Part shown: positions 61,217 to 64,000 of the stretch, piece after piece | Numbering within the stretch: the first letter of the stretch is position 1 | Layout: each line of letters opens with the position of its first letter | Source: JADJPL01 sp040382095 | GTDB lineage: Bacteria > Bacteroidota > Bacteroidia > Chitinophagales > Saprospiraceae | NCBI GenBank assembly: GCA_040382095.1 | Contig: JBEIGB010000007.1 | Coordinates: 1-64,000 of the forward strand | Direction: 5' to 3' | Length of the DNA: 64,000 nucleotides | Made by a program: the position numbers and the translations under genes | Notes under the pieces: model-generated | What the model was told of the DNA's origin: nothing | Databases searched by the model: none | Seen by the model: the letters and a program-made list of their open reading frames with translations, nothing else

Positions 61217-62395
61217 TCACTCCAGCAGCGCCGTCTGCTCGAGTTTTGCCCGGATCAGGGGTTTAAGCCGCTTTGCAGCCTCGTAGATCAAATACTCATC
61301 AGAAGGGAAAGGAATGGGGCGGTTACCGATACGCCTCTTCGAATCCTCGCTAAGGGCACGGGGATCACCCCGAAAAGTAGAAGCATAATGCTCGAAAACC
61401 GACTCTGCGCCGAGATCCTGCGTTTCGATAATCGTATTGTTGCGCAGGTCTGAAAGGACCAGTCGCCCGGACAGCCGCACCAGTTTATACTGGATTTGCT
61501 CTACCACAAATGCTTTGACCTGTACCATTTTAGGGGTCTTGATATCATTTCCTGCGGTATCCTTCCTGACGTTGCCCCGCTCATCCAGGACATACACAAA
61601 ACCATCCTGCACCTCTTTGGATTCCTCGTACTGACGCTCCCGAACGACCTCCGGACTATTTTCCACATCTATTAATATATAGGCTACCTGATAGTCATAC
61701 ACACGCCCATCTTCGGGAATGGTATGAAAAACCCGCCATTTATCGCGTTGGTTGCCAAAGCCAAGTTGCAGAATATCGGCTTCCAGGCCTAACGGCAATA
61801 CAACTGGAGCGCGGTTTTCCATCGCGACCAAAACGTAGGTAGTGCCTAAGTCCCTGGCCTCTGCCAGCAGGATATCGCAGTCGCGGTAGCTGCGGTAATA
61901 TTGGGAAATACGCTCCAACTGTCCCAACGCACGGCGGGCAGCTTCCTTATCGCTACTTCGCCGTGCGATTTCGACCAGGCGCAGGGCGTCATTATACAGC
62001 GCAGCAGCAGCTTCTTCCCTGGCCTCTTTCTGCAGGTCGTTCAATTGGACAAAACGAAAAACCGCCTTTTTCCCCGACTCATCCACCAATGGCAAAAGGG
62101 GGGCTATTTTGTCCTGACGCCGTTCTACATTCCGGTAGATGGCGTACACCCGCTCCCAGTCTTCAGGTCTGCCACTTTCTTTTAGCTCGGCCGCCCGATC
62201 CATATCCAGTTGGGTTGCTTTTGCAAAAGCCGCTTCCAATACGGCTACCAGGGCTTCTTTCTTCTGTGCTTTACCTGCAAGGCGACGTACCGAAAGATCA
62301 ATTACATCGTCATACCGACCCGTTTCGAGGATCTTGGCAGGGGAGCTACATGCCAGAATGACCAGCACCAGGACGCTGGAAAGTGCCGAAGGCAT
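61217..62395 (-). CDS. Lipoprotein of unknown function
   Basis: I do not recognise the family. The 392-residue protein has a lipobox ILAC (Cys16) and a mostly helical first half (about 30-190, with repeated KEARREAL-like charged segments, possibly TPR-like; DDVIDLSVRRLAGKAQKKEA). A beta-rich second half follows (about 200-370), with YVLVAMENRAPVVLPLG and KLVRLSGRLVLSDLRNNTI. It is just upstream of the kinase gene and may be co-transcribed with it. Confidence 0.72.
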   Translation of the reverse strand: MPSALSSVLVLVILACSSPAKILETGRYDDVIDLSVRRLAGKAQKKEALVAVLEAAFAKATQLDMDRAAELKESGRPEDWERVYAIYRNVERRQDKIAPLLPLVDESGKKAVFRFVQLNDLQKEAREEAAAALYNDALRLVEIARRSSDKEAARRALGQLERISQYYRSYRDCDILLAEARDLGTTYVLVAMENRAPVVLPLGLEADILQLGFGNQRDKWRVFHTIPEDGRVYDYQVAYILIDVENSPEVVRERQYEESKEVQDGFVYVLDERGNVRKDTAGNDIKTPKMVQVKAFVVEQIQYKLVRLSGRLVLSDLRNNTIIETQDLGAESVFEHYASTFRGDPRALSEDSKRRIGNRPIPFPSDEYLIYEAAKRLKPLIRAKLEQTALLE

Positions 62396-62453
62396 CCATG
62401 GATTTTTTGTTGGACAACCATATTCCTCGAAATTTTAAGTGGACGATTTTGAA

Positions 62454-62477
62454 AAAAGGCTATTCCAAAAGCCTTTT
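62454..62477 (-). terminator. Small hairpin between pepT and the lipoprotein gene
   Basis: AAAAGGCT (62454-62461) pairs with AGCCTTTT (62470-62477) around an eight-base loop; GCCGCCCTTATCAGCG follows. It resembles the left arms of the palindromic repeat family and may be a remnant. The region 62396-62757 has no supported gene, except a possible decayed reading frame at 62547-62687. Confidence 0.35.
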
Positions 62478-62546
62478 GCCGCCCTTATCAGCGAAATATT
62501 TTTGGTCTGTAATGCCACAAAACCGCTTATAAGAGAGCCCTACAAG

Positions 62547-62687
62547 TTATTTTTCGGCGTACTCGGCAAAATAATGCTCATCCCGGCGCCGAAAGCGATA
62601 AACGCTTTTTGAAATAGCCTCACGCTCCTTCCAAAGATAATGTGATCCGCTGATCTGACGTTCTAATAAATCGTTAAGAAAGAAGGG
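62547..62687 (-). pseudogene. Possible small gene remnant without a start codon
   Basis: A 46-codon open stretch ends at TAA 62547-62549 and reads PFFLNDLLERQISGSHYLW, then KEREAISKSVYRFRRR and DEHYFAEYAEK. It is preceded by a stop and has no ATG, GTG or TTG near. An ATG at 62739 opens another frame (MEPGTAVKTEFNGF) that stops at 62695-62697; no single indel joins the two. It looks protein-like but may be chance. I do not recognise a family. Confidence 0.25.
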
Positions 62688-62757
62688 CTAAGGGTTAAAA
62701 GCCGTTAAATTCGGTTTTTACTGCCGTACCCGGTTCCATTTATACGTCTCAAAAAAA

Positions 62758-63987
62758 TTATTCTGCCCATACCATCGCCAGATGGACCAGGGTCAGTGCG
62801 GCCTTTTCCATATCCTGGACGGAAACCCATTCCTGCCGGGAGTGAAAAGCATGCTCCCCGGCAAAGATATTCGGACAAGGAAGCCCCATGAAGGACAATC
62901 GCGAGCCATCCGTTCCCCCACGAATACTTGCCCTGCGGGGTTCAATCCCCGCCCTTCGCATAGCCTCTGCGGCATAATCCACCACTTGCGGGCAGGTATC
63001 CAGGACTTTTTTCATGTTGCGGTATTGCTCCGTCACCTGTATCTCCGCCCTGGAATTCGGATACCCCTCAAGCACTTCGTCAACAATCTTTTTCAAAAGT
63101 ACCTCGTGTGCCAGCAGACCTTCGTCTGTAAAATCCCGGACGATGAGTTGCAGCTCCGCCTGCTCTAATCCACCATGGATGGCCGTAGGGTGCAAAAAAC
63201 CTTCCCTGCCGGAAGTACTTTCCGGCGAGAGTCGTTCTTTCGGCAGACGCGCAACGATAGCAGAAACAATCTTTATCGCATTCTCCATTTTGCCCTTTGC
63301 GAAGCCCGGATGTACGCTTACCCCACTGACCCTTACCACTGCCGCATCGGCGCTAAAGGTTTCGTCTTCCAAAGAGCCCAGCCGCTCCCCATCCACCGTA
63401 TATGCGAACGCCGCCCCCAGCTTTTGTAAATCTACCTTATTGACCCCCCGGCCAATTTCTTCATCCGGGGTAAACAACACCCGTATAACGCCATGCGGGA
63501 TTTCCGGGTGTGCCATGAAAAAGGCGGCAGCGTCCATAATAGCCGCCACGCCTGCCTTGTTATCGGCCCCAAGCAGTGTTGTGCCGGAAGCTGTGACGAT
63601 ATCGTTGCCCAGTTGCTCCAGCAGGTCGGGATGCTCGACCGGGTCAATGACGACCGAGGGATCGTCGGGCAGCCGGATCGGCTGGCCATCGTAATTGCGG
63701 TGTACGATCGGCCGTACCCCAGCTCCTGTGACATCCGGCGAGGTGTCCACATGCGAACAATAACAAATTACCGGTACAGGTTTGGAGGTCGTGGCAGGAA
63801 TCGTGGCATAAACGTAGCCATATTCATCCAGATGTGCATCCTCAACACCCATGGCCAGTAATTCTTCTACCAGCAGACGGCTCAGGTCTTTCTGTTTCTC
63901 CGTCGAAGGCTGGTCTGGGGAAGCAGGGTCCGATTGGGTATCAATTTGCACGTAGCGAAGGAAGCGTTCCAGGAGCGTATATGACAT
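62758..63987 (-). CDS. pepT: Peptidase T (tripeptidase)
   Basis: From ATG 63987 (MSYTLLERFLRYVQIDTQSD) the protein has 409 residues, the usual PepT length; another ATG sits at 63999, the last bases of the window, so either start is possible but the gene looks complete. The M20 family metal ligands are visible: His in CYCSHVDTSPD, Asp in GADNKAGVAAIMD, the Glu pair in LFTPDEEIGRGV and His in GEHAFHSRQEW. VHPGFAKGKMENAIK lies in the dimerisation domain. It removes the N-terminal residue of tripeptides in the cytoplasm. Confidence 0.95.
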   Translation of the reverse strand: MSYTLLERFLRYVQIDTQSDPASPDQPSTEKQKDLSRLLVEELLAMGVEDAHLDEYGYVYATIPATTSKPVPVICYCSHVDTSPDVTGAGVRPIVHRNYDGQPIRLPDDPSVVIDPVEHPDLLEQLGNDIVTASGTTLLGADNKAGVAAIMDAAAFFMAHPEIPHGVIRVLFTPDEEIGRGVNKVDLQKLGAAFAYTVDGERLGSLEDETFSADAAVVRVSGVSVHPGFAKGKMENAIKIVSAIVARLPKERLSPESTSGREGFLHPTAIHGGLEQAELQLIVRDFTDEGLLAHEVLLKKIVDEVLEGYPNSRAEIQVTEQYRNMKKVLDTCPQVVDYAAEAMRRAGIEPRRASIRGGTDGSRLSFMGLPCPNIFAGEHAFHSRQEWVSVQDMEKAALTLVHLAMVWAE

Positions 63988-64000
63988 GTGGATATTCATC

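Overview
The window comes from a member of the Bacteroidota, most likely Saprospiria (Lewinella/Haliscomenobacter-like); the genus cannot be fixed from the sequence. Reasons: a SusC/SusD pair, type IX secretion (T9SS) features (a PorE-like OmpA protein and two secreted proteins with C-terminal sorting domains, one with SprB-type repeats), a fused SecDF, DUF2911 and PUR-family proteins, many LxxC lipoproteins, TAnnTTTG-type -7 boxes and no consistent Shine-Dalgarno sites. I saw no tRNA, rRNA, CRISPR array, prophage or intact insertion sequence.

Layout. 0.2-7 kb: palindromic repeats, a 7-bp tandem array touching the end of susD, the susCD pair, and a divergent Tat-exported Gfo/Idh/MocA oxidoreductase. 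7-13.4 kb: potassium genes (KtrA/KtrB-type subunits in one operon with a secreted protein of unknown function), a D-2-hydroxyacid dehydrogenase, and a Kbp-like potassium-binding protein. 14-25.5 kb: export genes (SecDF, PorE-like) facing a 1990-residue SprB-repeat surface protein. 25.6-39.4 kb: mostly housekeeping (leuS, amidase, aspartate kinase, tilS, tdh-kbl-anmK), with a T9SS-targeted thioredoxin-like protein and a lone HsdR-N nuclease domain. 39.4-49 kb: membrane and envelope proteins, acpH, an ArnT-like glycosyltransferase, a beta-helix lipoprotein, a DUF2911 protein and an HtrA protease, plus the wreck of a TonB-dependent receptor. 49-64 kb: a vWA membrane protein, a PUR-type nucleic-acid-binding protein with a leader hairpin, an ABC exporter, a second DUF2911 protein, a Sua5/YrdC enzyme, an MFS transporter, a LytTR response regulator and its beta-propeller histidine kinase (both broken by one missing base in a homopolymer), a lipoprotein and peptidase T.

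The most unusual feature is a family of intergenic nested palindromes (about 70-170 bp, more than a dozen copies or remnants). Copies share an architecture: outer arms GGTTGTGTAAAA/TTTTACACAACC, small GC-rich hairpins, and an optional long central hairpin. The arms differ between copies yet remain complementary within a copy, so structure appears to be kept while sequence drifts. No transposase is present, so a mobilising enzyme, if any, lies elsewhere.
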